From a virus, in the IMG/VR virus record IMGVR_UViG_3300025400_000035, positions 1 to 41,975 of that record: DNA of 41,975 nucleotides. One strand, given 5' to 3'. The position numbers were made by a program, and so were the translations under genes. Shown piece by piece: positions 1 through 8,049 of this stretch. The notes beneath the pieces were generated by a model that was not told where the DNA came from, made no database searches, and worked only from the letters and a program-made list of their open reading frames with translations. How positions within the stretch are numbered: the first letter of the stretch is position 1; every line of letters begins with the position of its first letter.

Positions 1-1
1 T

Positions 2-1426
2 ATTACTCCAGGTACAACCACTAATGTATCTTTACAGCTATTAAACAATAGCGCTGGTAATGTGGGTATTAATGGTAATACAGATTTCCCGGTAAATACT
101 AACCCTTGGTTCGAAATACAGGTAGCTGGTCAAGGTGGTATATCTGGTTTTTCTGGTAACAGTACTTCTGGTTATTCTGGTTTTTCTGGTACTAACGGAA
201 CGAGCGGTTATTCTGGCGGGGCAGGTATAGGTGGTGTTGTAACCACTACAACTAAATTACTTGATACCGCTAGTGGTCCTGCTTCTAATTGGACAGCAAG
301 TTATACTGCATCAGGCGGGGCTATTGTAGTTACCGCGTTTCCTACAGCTTGGAAAGCAACAGGTCTTGGAGTGGCCGGACTTGCATTAACAAGAGACGGG
401 GTAATAGTTGAAACGACTTCGTATTTCTGGAATATTAATAACACTCACTTAACATTACCACCAATGGTGTATACTTCACCAAATGAAACAGGCACTCATA
501 CTTGGGCAGTATCTGCTGGACCAGGTATAACAACAGATTTTTATGACAACTGTACAATAGTTGTACAAGAAAGTACATACAGTAATTTTAGAGGTATATC
601 AGGTTTCTCTGGTATAAGCGGTTTTAGTGGCAATAGTACTTCTGGATATTCTGGTATATCAGGCTTTAGCGGTATTTCAGGAGTAAGAGGGTCAGTGTGG
701 TACACAGGTTCAAGTAACCCATTAGGTAGTATACCCGGGTTACAAGATATGGATATGTACTATCAAACCAGTAATGGACAGATATGGCAATATAGTGCTG
801 GTACTGCAACCTGGTATAGTATTTCAAATGTTAGCGGTATATCAGGCTTTTCCGGTATAAGTGGTTATTCTGGTTTTAGTGGCCCTGGCGCCAATCAAAC
901 ACTTAATACGACAAGTAATGTAACATTTCAGAGTGTATCCGCCTCGAGTATAACAGTAACTAACCCAATAACATCTCCAACGGTTTCTAGCTCATATGTT
1001 ACTGTGGCTACGTTGAGCGGAGACATAACCACCCCGGCCGGTTCAGATGTATTGATGCCTTGGCAAACAGTTGTAGCCGATCCTAACAGTTGGTTAAATA
1101 CTTCAACATATTGTTTCACACCAACAATACCTGGTTTTTATCACGTAGAGTTTCAAGTTTGGTGGCGTGCTGCATCTCCTGCTAATGCTTGGGGTCAGAA
1201 TAATTTACAAATTAGAAAAAATGGTTCTACTCAAGCCATAACACAGACAAACCCACTATCGGGTAATGGTTACAGTCAGATTACATCAAAAGTTATATAC
1301 TTAAACGGCTCTGGAGATTATTTAGACTTTACTGCTTATAGTAATCAATCTGGTGGGCAAGGTATACAGTATGGTGGTGGTGTGGGTCAAGGCACATACT
1401 TTAGTGTGTTCTTAATAAGTAGATAA
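2..1426 (+). CDS. Collagen-like repeat fibre/adhesin protein, 5'-truncated by window edge
   Basis: The frame is open back to base 2, and the GTG at 62 lies inside continuous coding sequence, so I read this as the C-terminal part of a longer protein. Counting from that GTG, three blocks of short Gly-Xaa-Ser-Gly type repeats (residues about 25-57, 178-210 and 259-276) separate folded stretches. The C-terminal 140 residues (312-454) are aromatic and beta-rich with spaced phrases such as GFYHVEFQVWW, LQIRKNGS and GDYLDFTAYS, which resembles the C1q/TNF-like jelly-roll that often caps collagen-like phage fibres. Such proteins are usually trimeric tail fibres or head decorations that contact the host. 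The position just upstream of the portal gene fits a virion protein. The repeats and cap-like end are visible; adsorption is inference. Confidence 0.72.
   Translation: MTPGTTTNVSLQLLNNSAGNVGINGNTDFPVNTNPWFEIQVAGQGGISGFSGNSTSGYSGFSGTNGTSGYSGGAGIGGVVTTTTKLLDTASGPASNWTASYTASGGAIVVTAFPTAWKATGLGVAGLALTRDGVIVETTSYFWNINNTHLTLPPMVYTSPNETGTHTWAVSAGPGITTDFYDNCTIVVQESTYSNFRGISGFSGISGFSGNSTSGYSGISGFSGISGVRGSVWYTGSSNPLGSIPGLQDMDMYYQTSNGQIWQYSAGTATWYSISNVSGISGFSGISGYSGFSGPGANQTLNTTSNVTFQSVSASSITVTNPITSPTVSSSYVTVATLSGDITTPAGSDVLMPWQTVVADPNSWLNTSTYCFTPTIPGFYHVEFQVWWRAASPANAWGQNNLQIRKNGSTQAITQTNPLSGNGYSQITSKVIYLNGSGDYLDFTAYSNQSGGQGIQYGGGVGQGTYFSVFLISR
134..889 (+). repeat. Three blocks of GFSG/GISG/GYSG-coding repeats
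   Basis: Short degenerate repeats with a six- or nine-base rhythm, coding for Gly-Phe-Ser-Gly, Gly-Ile-Ser-Gly and Gly-Tyr-Ser-Gly, lie at about 134-232, 593-691 and 836-889. The phrase SGNSTSGYSG occurs in both of the first two blocks, which suggests block duplication inside the gene. Confidence 0.75.
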
Positions 1427-1472
1427 TAGTACTGGCATTTTAATAAATCCAGTATATAATAACAACCTACAG

Positions 1473-1480
1473 TGTAAATA
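1473..1480 (+). promoter_or_regulatory. Late-promoter-like octamer before portal gene
   Basis: TGTAAATA, one base from the T4 late promoter TATAAATA, ends 6 nt before the portal ATG. No Shine-Dalgarno sequence is obvious. Confidence 0.5.
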
Positions 1481-1486
1481 TTAACA

Positions 1487-3331
1487 ATGGCTCAGCAACC
1501 TCAAAACTATTTCAGTAAAGCGTTTAACAATTTCGTTAATAAGCTGCCATACACCGGCAACTCTACAGTTATAGATAATATTGCTGAGATTAATCCAAAG
1601 TTTGAAACTTTTTATAAAATAGGTAGCACTCAACAAGAAAGAAACTTAAGACAAGCAGTTTCCGTTGTACAAGATCCTAATAACCCTCAAAGCAACTTAA
1701 ACGGGGTTATTATTGATAAAGGTTACCATGACTATCTTTATGCCTTAATTGATACTGATAAAGCAAAGAGAGTAGCTGATTACCGTATTATGGCTTCTTA
1801 TGCAGAAATCAGTCATGCATTAGATGAAATCTGTGATGAAGCTTTAGTAAAAGACGATAAAGGCAAATACGGAGTATTGCTTTTAAGTGAAAAACTAGAA
1901 GAGAGTCAAAAGAAAGAACTTCAAAAGAATTACGATTATGTAATGGACTTATTCAACCTTGATAGCAAGGGGTGGGAGTATTTTAGAACTCTTTTGATAG
2001 ATGCAGAAATATTTTTAGAAAACGTAATTAACGAAGATAATAAAGAAGCTGGTGTTATTAGTTTAGTACAAATACCAACTGAACATATTAACCCTATTTA
2101 TGATAATGTTCAAAACATGATCATTAAAGGTTACTTGCTTCGTAAGCCAGTACCTAAGGATGATAAGGGTGGTGGTATGAACGTTAATAGTAGAGGTCCT
2201 TCTGGTGGTCCAAAGAAAGATGGTATGGAGCTTATACCTCTTGAACGTCATCAAGTAACTTATTTCCATTCTCACACTTGGAACGAAAACAAAACGATTC
2301 GTTTACCTTACCTTGAGGTGGCTCGTCGTGCATATAAACAACTAAGCTTGATTGAAGATAGTATTGTTGTTTATCGTTTAGTTCGTGCACCAGAGCGTTT
2401 AGCTTTTTATGTTGACGTTGGTAATATGCCTGCTGCAAAAGCAGAAGCATACTTAAAACGTTTAATGCAAAACTATTGGTCAAAACGTACCTACGATTCT
2501 GATCAAGGTGGTAGTGTTAACGTTTACGATCCACAGTCAATGTTAGATAGTTATTGGTTTGCTCGTCGCAACGGACAAGACGGTACGGAAGTAAAGACTT
2601 TAAATGGTGGTCAAAACTTAGGTAAGCTAGACGACTTAAACTACTTTGTAAACAAACTATATAAAGCATTACGGGTACCTGCAAGCAGATTAAACCCAGA
2701 TACAAAGTTTGCAGATGGTGGTGAAATTTTGCGTGAAGAGTTAAAGTTTGCTAAACTAATCATTAGATTACAAAGACATTTTTCTACCACTATTAAAGAC
2801 ACTTTTATTACTCACCTCAAACTTAAAGGTTTGTGGAAAGAGTATCAGTTAAGAGAGAATGATATAAACGTTACTCTCAACCCGCCTTCACATTTCTCAG
2901 CTGTTAGAGATCAACAGTTACTACAGATTAGATTTGATAACGTAAAACAAGCCACTGCAACAGATAATCTAGTATCTAGATCGTATGCCTTAAAGAAGTA
3001 TATGAACTGGACTGATGATGAATTACTTGCTAATAGAGAATGGCAGCGTAAGGATGCTGCTTTAACCTTTGAGTTAGATAAGATTGCTACACTTGGTAAG
3101 AACTGGGAAGAAGCCTTAACTCAAGGTGGTCAACCTGGTGCTGGTGCTCCTCCAGGTGGTGGTGGTGGCGGAATCGGTCCTGGTGCTGGTGCAGCTCCTG
3201 GTTTTGGTCCTGGACCTGGTGGTGGAGCGCCTGAAGCTGGTGGAGAAGAAGGTGCAGCGCCTGGTGCTGGAGCCGCTCCTGCTGCTGGGGCAGCCGGTGG
3301 TGCTGGTGGAAGTGCTTTACCTCCAGAATAA
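1487..3331 (+). CDS. 20: Portal vertex protein (T4 gp20-like)
   Basis: This 614-residue protein forms the dodecameric portal at the unique head vertex through which DNA is packaged and the tail is attached. The length is close to the roughly 520-residue T4 gp20 plus a tail. Family-like stretches include MASYAEISHALDEICDEAL near residue 105, the HSHTWNENK region, and RLVRAPERLAFYVDVGNMP near residue 305. The last 70 residues form an unusual low-complexity tail of Gly, Ala and Pro after the folded core. The gene precedes protease, scaffold and capsid genes in the standard T4 order, although a leftward insert separates it from the protease. Its TAA directly abuts the stop of the convergent gene, with no base between them. 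Confidence 0.93.
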   Translation: MAQQPQNYFSKAFNNFVNKLPYTGNSTVIDNIAEINPKFETFYKIGSTQQERNLRQAVSVVQDPNNPQSNLNGVIIDKGYHDYLYALIDTDKAKRVADYRIMASYAEISHALDEICDEALVKDDKGKYGVLLLSEKLEESQKKELQKNYDYVMDLFNLDSKGWEYFRTLLIDAEIFLENVINEDNKEAGVISLVQIPTEHINPIYDNVQNMIIKGYLLRKPVPKDDKGGGMNVNSRGPSGGPKKDGMELIPLERHQVTYFHSHTWNENKTIRLPYLEVARRAYKQLSLIEDSIVVYRLVRAPERLAFYVDVGNMPAAKAEAYLKRLMQNYWSKRTYDSDQGGSVNVYDPQSMLDSYWFARRNGQDGTEVKTLNGGQNLGKLDDLNYFVNKLYKALRVPASRLNPDTKFADGGEILREELKFAKLIIRLQRHFSTTIKDTFITHLKLKGLWKEYQLRENDINVTLNPPSHFSAVRDQQLLQIRFDNVKQATATDNLVSRSYALKKYMNWTDDELLANREWQRKDAALTFELDKIATLGKNWEEALTQGGQPGAGAPPGGGGGGIGPGAGAAPGFGPGPGGGAPEAGGEEGAAPGAGAAPAAGAAGGAGGSALPPE

Positions 3332-4504
3332 TTAACCTAAGAAGAACAGTGGAGGTTCTTGAACCTCTGAATGACCACTCTTTAGCTCATCTTCAAGAGC
3401 TTTCTTTTCTTCTTTACCTTGATTCATTAACTCTTGGTACTGTATAGTACCGCTACCGAATAGCTGTGTACCGCCAAACTTACCACGAGTATTGGCAATG
3501 GAAATCTTCATTAGTGCTTTAGCGTATTCCATTACCCAACGTTCCTTGACTAGATCTTTAATAGGTCTTTCAAGATAAACACCAATAGCACCAAAATAGC
3601 GAGCAGATTTGTTTAAAGTAGGATCAGGTGTAATGCGTAGTACTTGTGTGCGTGGGTCAAACCGGCAGTACTGTTTCATAGCAAATAACTTTTCACGGGT
3701 CTTTAACCAGTCTTTTAATACGTGCCAAGTTATTAAGTCAAATGCTTTACTACCTAAAGAGTATGCAAAATGCATTTGTTGCGCCATTGATTGTTCAATA
3801 GTAAACAACGTATTAACACCTTCATTAGTACCTTCCTGGAAGTTATAAATGTCTATAACCTTTCTATAATCATTTAAATCATAATCCCAACCAGTTTGAA
3901 ATGTAGAAGTAGCTGATGAAAGCTCTGGTGTATAGTTAATAAGAGTGTCAAGCTTGATACCTTGACCACCAGTATACAAGTTAGAATCAAATATTAATAT
4001 TTCTTCTGTACCAGGTGTAAAGCGTGTAAAAACTTCTATAGCATACGCAATCATGTCATATGCAGCTACACACGCTATTTCAAGATTAATAAGAGGTGCA
4101 CCTAACTGAAAGAAAATACGTTCAGCTAGCATATCATAACTCTTAATACGATTGTTTAAGTTAGTAGATAAAAATGCTGCTGGTCCAACCACTGGTTCAG
4201 CGCTTGGTGCAACAAAACGGTTTTGGGAAAAAGTGTACGAACTACCTGGTTGTGCATTTGACTGATCTATTTGTACAGTTACGTAAACGTTATTCTGTCC
4301 AGACAAGCCTTGTACTCTGCCGTTATTAACTCCGTTACCGTTTACATACCATCCAAGTTGTACATCATTAATACTAGGGGTTTGATTAATCGGAAAAGAA
4401 CTACCAGACAAAGGAAACCCGGTTGGGCTATACACACCTATAATGTTACCCGGTGTAGAGTTAACATCTGTATAAGCTGGGGTTGGATAGTATGGATACG
4501 CCAT
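3332..4504 (-). CDS. Putative virion structural protein next to portal
   Basis: This 390-residue protein has a Pro/Tyr/Gly-rich N-terminus (MAYPYYPTPAYTD), a beta-rich first third and a helical remainder. The C-terminal third has the phrases KERWVMEYAKALMKISIANT and RGKFGG, followed by a Glu/Lys helix and a PPLFFLG end. I associate that pattern with structural proteins of aquatic T4-like phages but cannot assign a T4 gene number; a neck or head-completion role is possible. There is no signal peptide or membrane segment. The ATG at 4504 is supported by a late octamer 5 nt upstream. The gene sits on the opposite strand to the head genes and converges on the portal gene. A virion role is inference from location and composition. 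Confidence 0.5.
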   Translation of the reverse strand: MAYPYYPTPAYTDVNSTPGNIIGVYSPTGFPLSGSSFPINQTPSINDVQLGWYVNGNGVNNGRVQGLSGQNNVYVTVQIDQSNAQPGSSYTFSQNRFVAPSAEPVVGPAAFLSTNLNNRIKSYDMLAERIFFQLGAPLINLEIACVAAYDMIAYAIEVFTRFTPGTEEILIFDSNLYTGGQGIKLDTLINYTPELSSATSTFQTGWDYDLNDYRKVIDIYNFQEGTNEGVNTLFTIEQSMAQQMHFAYSLGSKAFDLITWHVLKDWLKTREKLFAMKQYCRFDPRTQVLRITPDPTLNKSARYFGAIGVYLERPIKDLVKERWVMEYAKALMKISIANTRGKFGGTQLFGSGTIQYQELMNQGKEEKKALEDELKSGHSEVQEPPLFFLG

Positions 4505-4509
4505 ACCTA

Positions 4510-4517
4510 TACTTAGG
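4510..4517 (-). promoter_or_regulatory. Late-promoter-like octamer CCTAAGTA
   Basis: The octamer lies 5 nt before the ATG at 4504 and overlaps the end of the upstream gene. The same CCTAAGTA form precedes the gp25-like gene. Confidence 0.45.
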
Positions 4518-5010
4518 ACGACTTAAGCACTGGTAACACTATCTTTAACACTTCTTCTGCACTTAGAAATGCTTCATCATTAGGTACTACATTCCACCAA
4601 AATCCGAATTGGTCAGGACGTAAATACTTGCGATCTTTAAGGATATTGGTATTTTGTTTATAACCGTATATCTTTGGATCAGACAAACCAAACATTATAA
4701 AACCATTAGGTATTTTGTAATAAGTTGCAAAGTGTTGGAAAAAGTTATCTACTGAAAACCAAGCATTACACCCTTTAATAAGGTCTAGTAACTCTTGTGG
4801 TGGTAGATTATGCTTAATCGTGGTTACACCCTTTAGTAGCTTCTCTCCCGCCACTCCAATCTGTACTATCTCTATATCAGGTATTTCTTGTTTAAGTAAA
4901 GTTATTAACTGCTCCCAATAAGGATAGTTTTTAGGGTTAGTACCGTTATGACCGGCACAAAGTTTTTCTTTAGGAAGCTTTTGGGAATATGGGCTAATGA
5001 CTATTTTCAT
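4513..5010 (-). CDS. GT9-like glycosyltransferase C-terminal domain, stand-alone
   Basis: This 165-residue protein looks like the C-terminal, nucleotide-sugar-binding half of a family 9 (heptosyltransferase-like) GT-B enzyme. It opens with a strand (MKIVISPYSQ), continues with a Trp-rich helix (NYPYWEQLITLLKQ), then VQIGVAG, PPQELLDLIKGCNAWFSVDN and a late glycine/phenylalanine loop (FIMFGLSDP). Full GT9 enzymes have about 330-350 residues, so this is half-sized and lacks an N-terminal domain. The upstream gene overlaps it by an ATGA junction and ends with a region like the missing half, which suggests the two products work together. A role in sugar transfer is established for the family; the substrate is unknown. 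Confidence 0.6.
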   Translation of the reverse strand: MKIVISPYSQKLPKEKLCAGHNGTNPKNYPYWEQLITLLKQEIPDIEIVQIGVAGEKLLKGVTTIKHNLPPQELLDLIKGCNAWFSVDNFFQHFATYYKIPNGFIMFGLSDPKIYGYKQNTNILKDRKYLRPDQFGFWWNVVPNDEAFLSAEEVLKIVLPVLKSS

Positions 5011-6059
5011 AGATATACCTTTCTCATTGCATCAACTAGTTCGTTTTTCCAGTTTGTTTCAAACATGTACTTGTAAACGTTTTGAGATTCTTGATTAACA
5101 AATGGAGCTGCATCTACTAAAGAGCATAGTATAATGTTTTCGTCTTTAATGTCCCAGAAACAATCTGGCCAACAACAACCAATAACAATTTTATGCCCTT
5201 TATACTTTTTAAGTATGTCTGGTAGTAGTTGTTTAAATGCATAATGATCTCCTCTACCACTATCCAAGAAAAAGAACTTGTATTTGCTTGGCTTAATCTT
5301 CCATTCTTCTAGTTTGCCACGGAAACGGTTTTCATCGTTAACTAACATCTTATCATCTCTCTCACTACGTATACCACCAGTTTGATAATGGAAATGCCAT
5401 GTAGTTAAGCCAAGCACCGCCACCAACTTCCACCCAGCTTTAAACATTTCATATGTAAAAATAGTTTCTTCTCTGTGACCTTTTCTAGAAAGACCTAAAT
5501 CGTAACCATGTGTGGCAGCCGCTACTCTATATAAAAAGGTACTACCTTGCAAGTGTTCTACTTCTTTAAGTGTAATACCTTTCCTTAGATTCCATTGTTC
5601 ATTTACACCCAAATAAATGTCATCCATTTTATTTGAAGCAAGCGAGTTACCTAATGGATTTTTTGGGTCTACTATTGACGGACCAACAGCCCCTATCTTT
5701 GAATCAGATGTAATAGTTTTATAAAGTGTTTCTAAAGTATCCGGAAGTAATATATTATCATCATCAATACGCCACAAGAAAGGCGTTTCACAAGTCTTTC
5801 GTGCAGTTTCATGATTGTATATCTGCCCTGACCTTGCTCCAGGTATCCAATACCACTGGATATTTGACAGTGATAATGCACTCAACATATTGTTAAGTAC
5901 ATCATTTTTACGTGGATCGTCAAAACTATCATTATCATCGTATATTACGACTTTAGCAGGTTTAGCGTTTTGACTTAATAAAGACTGCAACACTAGTGGT
6001 AAAGTAGTAGCAGAACGTCCGCGAGTTGAAATTGTTGCTGTTACGTCGCTTAAAATCAT
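5007..6059 (-). CDS. GT2 glycosyltransferase fused to GT9-like N-terminal domain
   Basis: Residues 1 to about 235 form a family 2 GT-A fold: the opening TATISTRGRSATTLPLVLQS, the VVIYDDNDSF strand, the metal-binding IDDDN at 98-102, and the acceptor-side GHREETIFTYEMFKAGW. After a short linker, residues 260-350 contain DSGRGDHYAFKQLLPDILKK, like the Gly-Asp entry loop of GT9/GT-B N-terminal domains. The protein therefore combines two transferase types, and the next gene carries the matching GT9 C-terminal half. The genes overlap by ATGA, suggesting translational coupling. A CATAAAATA stretch about 8 nt upstream is a degenerate late-promoter candidate. Family membership of the first part is secure; that of the second is an inference from motif and context. 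Confidence 0.7.
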   Translation of the reverse strand: MILSDVTATISTRGRSATTLPLVLQSLLSQNAKPAKVVIYDDNDSFDDPRKNDVLNNMLSALSLSNIQWYWIPGARSGQIYNHETARKTCETPFLWRIDDDNILLPDTLETLYKTITSDSKIGAVGPSIVDPKNPLGNSLASNKMDDIYLGVNEQWNLRKGITLKEVEHLQGSTFLYRVAAATHGYDLGLSRKGHREETIFTYEMFKAGWKLVAVLGLTTWHFHYQTGGIRSERDDKMLVNDENRFRGKLEEWKIKPSKYKFFFLDSGRGDHYAFKQLLPDILKKYKGHKIVIGCCWPDCFWDIKDENIILCSLVDAAPFVNQESQNVYKYMFETNWKNELVDAMRKVYL

Positions 6060-6137
6060 TTAGTATATTTTATGCTAACTCTTTAAAAATACAAGAGCTT
6101 ACATAGTTTTTTTATACCATTGGCATAAGTATAGTTA
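6060..6137. other. Divergent intergenic region between GT2 and gp21 genes
   Basis: This 78-bp region separates two divergent units. On the plus strand CATAAGTA (6124-6131) lies 6 nt before the gp21 ATG and is a late-promoter candidate. On the minus strand there is a degenerate CATAAAATA. Confidence 0.4.
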
Positions 6138-6797
6138 ATGTTTTACAAACTTATAACTCAGACCCCCATCACCGAGGGCCTAGATTATTTAATCGAAGAG
6201 GGCAACAAAGACAAGCCAGCCAATGTTTACGTATCTGGTGTTTATATGGTAGCGGAAGAAAAAAACCGTAACAACCGTATTTATAGCCGCGAAGAAATGG
6301 CTCGTGAAGTAGAACGTTACAATAATGAATTTGTTAAAACAAACAGAGCTTTAGGTGAACTTGAACACCCAAACAGCGCTAATGTTAGCAGCGAAAGAGC
6401 ATGCCATTTGATTACTGAACTCCGTATGGAAGGTAATGTAGTAAGAGGTAAAAGCAAGGTACTACGCACTCCACTAGGAGAAATCATGAGATCTCTAGTT
6501 ATGGATGGTGTTAAAATGGGCATGAGCTCGAGAGCTTTAGGAACAGTAGAAGACAGAGACGGTACCAACTATGTAAGCAATATGAAGCTTATTACTGTTG
6601 ATGCTGTTGCTGATCCTTCTGCTCCAGGTGCATTTGTTAACGGTATTCTTGAATCCAAAAACTTTATTATCAAGCAAGATGGACGATATGAAGAGTGTTA
6701 CGATAGTTTCGAAAACAAACTTAGCTCATTACCTAAGAAGGATGTAGATCTTTACTTAAGAGAGCATATCATCCACTTTATTAACTCCCTTAAATAA
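6138..6797 (+). CDS. 21: Prohead core protease (T4 gp21-like)
   Basis: This is the maturation protease that digests the scaffold and trims capsid proteins inside the prohead. The 219-residue length matches T4 gp21 (about 212). Visible family motifs are GELEHP with the likely catalytic His77, GMSSRALG with the catalytic Ser at 130 or 131, and TVDAVADPSAPGA (residues 153-165). The start context is NRNNRIYSREEM, typical of the family in which the prohead protease recognises replaceable 'nonnatural' region edges. It is followed after one base by a small ORF, then the scaffold gene, the order of T4 gene 21 and its core-protein neighbours. A CATAAGTA octamer 6 nt upstream indicates late expression. 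Confidence 0.92.
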   Translation: MFYKLITQTPITEGLDYLIEEGNKDKPANVYVSGVYMVAEEKNRNNRIYSREEMAREVERYNNEFVKTNRALGELEHPNSANVSSERACHLITELRMEGNVVRGKSKVLRTPLGEIMRSLVMDGVKMGMSSRALGTVEDRDGTNYVSNMKLITVDAVADPSAPGAFVNGILESKNFIIKQDGRYEECYDSFENKLSSLPKKDVDLYLREHIIHFINSLK

Positions 6798-6798
6798 T

Positions 6799-6960
6799 AT
6801 GAACGAAAAAGATCAAATCAAACGCTTTATTAGTCACATAGTGGATAACAACTACGCAGCTGCTAATTCATCTTTACAATCAGTTGTTAACGAAAAACTC
6901 AAAGAACGCATTAAAAAAGCGGATTCTGAGTTGGTAAACAAAACACCCAAAAAATCCTAA
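6799..6960 (+). CDS. Small charged protein between protease and scaffold (53 aa)
   Basis: An ATG one base after the gp21 stop opens a 53-codon frame ending at 6960. The product starts MNEKDQIKRFISHIVDNNYA, has a short amphipathic helix, a Ser/Asn stretch, a second helix VVNEKLKERIKKADSEL and a Lys-rich end. T4 encodes small prohead core proteins (gp67, gp68) just upstream of gene 21; the size, charge and location here suggest an equivalent, although no sequence match can be claimed. The tight spacing with gp21 and the open frame on the coding strand make it a real gene. A role as a minor core or scaffold component is inference. Confidence 0.65.
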   Translation: MNEKDQIKRFISHIVDNNYAAANSSLQSVVNEKLKERIKKADSELVNKTPKKS

Positions 6961-6976
6961 TAATAACATCAATTTT

Positions 6977-6984
6977 ACTAAATA
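6977..6984 (+). promoter_or_regulatory. Late-promoter-like octamer before gp22 gene
   Basis: ACTAAATA, with the core TAAATA intact, ends 11 nt before the scaffold ATG. Confidence 0.4.
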
Positions 6985-6995
6985 TTTAATACGAT

Positions 6996-7931
6996 ATGAG
7001 CCAAGACATTCAAACAATTCTTAAAGAGGCAACCAAAGACCTCTTATCCGAGGAATCGCTAAAAGCAGTTTCAGAAGCTGTTCAAACGAAAGTTAACCTC
7101 GCTGTTGAAGCTGCCCTTGTACAACAAGACGAGGAGTACTCAACTAAACTTGAAAAAGTTTTAGAAGCTATTGATGCTGATCATACAGCAAAGCTTGAAA
7201 AAATCGTGACTCGTATCGATGAGACTCACGCAGCTCAATTTGCCACAGCAATGAAGAAGCTTGATGATGACACTACCGGTAAACTCAAGAATGTTATTAA
7301 GATGTATGAAAGCCAAATCAAGAAAAACGCTGACTACTTCAAGAACACAGTGGTAGAAAACGTTTCTTCTTACTTAGAACTTTATCTTGACAAAGCTATT
7401 CCAGCACAACAGATTCAAGAAGCTACACAAAACACTCGTAACTCAAAGATCGTTGATGAGATTAAGCGTTTAGTAAGCTTAGATGAAACATTTATTAATG
7501 AAAGCGTGAAAGAAGCTTTATTAGATGGTAAAAAGCAAATTGACGAAGCTAATGCTAAAGCTGCTGCAGCACAAAAGAGCGCTCAACTGTTAAATGAAAA
7601 AGTTGAAGCATTACAAGCTAATCTATTATTAGAAAAGAAAGCAGCTACTTTACCTGCTAACAAAAAGAACTACGTAACACGTGTTCTAGCAGAAAAGAGT
7701 ACACAATACATTAATGAGAACTTTGACTATGTAGTTAATATGTTTGATAAGAAAGAAGAAGAAAATCTTCAAACTCTTAAAGAATCCACAAAGCCAAAAT
7801 CACAAGGTATTGATGTATTAGTTACAGAAAACAAAAAGCAAGTATCCAAGTCCTTTACATCTGCAAGTGATGATGGAGACAAGTACGTAGCTGAGTCTTA
7901 TGTATCGTTACTTAAGAACAGACTTGCTTAA
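6996..7931 (+). CDS. 22: Prohead scaffold/core protein (T4 gp22-like)
   Basis: This 311-residue, highly charged, almost entirely helical protein is the main scaffold around which the capsid assembles. The composition (Lys, Glu, Ala, Gln), absence of Cys and Trp, and long heptad-like stretches such as residues 45-110 and 190-215 fit gp22 of T4-like phages. The C-terminal 70 residues include RVLAEKSTQYINENFDYVVNM and end VAESYVSLLKNRLA, a pattern I associate with gp22 of aquatic T4-like phages. It lies between gp21 and gp23 and is followed by a strong hairpin terminator. The protease gp21 is expected to degrade it during maturation. The assignment rests on both sequence character and order. Confidence 0.88.
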   Translation: MSQDIQTILKEATKDLLSEESLKAVSEAVQTKVNLAVEAALVQQDEEYSTKLEKVLEAIDADHTAKLEKIVTRIDETHAAQFATAMKKLDDDTTGKLKNVIKMYESQIKKNADYFKNTVVENVSSYLELYLDKAIPAQQIQEATQNTRNSKIVDEIKRLVSLDETFINESVKEALLDGKKQIDEANAKAAAAQKSAQLLNEKVEALQANLLLEKKAATLPANKKNYVTRVLAEKSTQYINENFDYVVNMFDKKEEENLQTLKESTKPKSQGIDVLVTENKKQVSKSFTSASDDGDKYVAESYVSLLKNRLA

Positions 7932-7953
7932 TAAATAAATCAGATTTTTATCC

Positions 7954-7981
7954 AAAAGCCCGAGAAATCGGGCTTTTTTTT
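7954..7981 (+). terminator. Rho-independent terminator after gp22 gene
   Basis: A perfect 10-bp stem (7954-7963 with 7968-7977; arm AAAAGCCCGA) closed by a GAAA tetraloop runs into a T tract. It separates the scaffold and capsid transcripts. Confidence 0.88.
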
Positions 7982-7988
7982 GTAAGTA
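7981..7988 (+). promoter_or_regulatory. Candidate late promoter for major capsid gene
   Basis: TGTAAGTA directly follows the gp22 terminator. It is 61 nt before the gp23 ATG, much farther than the 5-12 nt seen elsewhere, so the capsid mRNA would have a real leader. Confidence 0.35.
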
Positions 7989-8001
7989 TATCTACACGTT
8001 G

Positions 8002-8019
8002 AAGTACTGTTAAGTACTT
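8002..8019 (+). promoter_or_regulatory. Hairpin in gp23 leader
   Basis: A perfect 7-bp inverted repeat (AAGTACT, loop GTTA, AGTACTT) without a T run lies between the candidate promoter and the gp23 start. It could stabilise the 5' end of this abundant mRNA; this is inference. Confidence 0.45.
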
Positions 8020-8049
8020 GAGGTATTGTTAGTTAAAAATTATTTAGTT

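Noticed and set aside
62-64. GTG at 62 as the start of the collagen-like gene
   Set aside because: The same frame is open with protein-like sequence up to the window edge, so the start lies outside.
134-889. Repeats as a CRISPR array
   Set aside because: The repeats are short, in frame and code for Gly-Xaa-Ser-Gly; there are no uniform repeats and spacers.
3126-3335. Hydrophobic Val/Leu-rich ORF in another frame of the portal tail
   Set aside because: It is the shadow of the repeated Gly/Ala-coding sequence and has no start signals.
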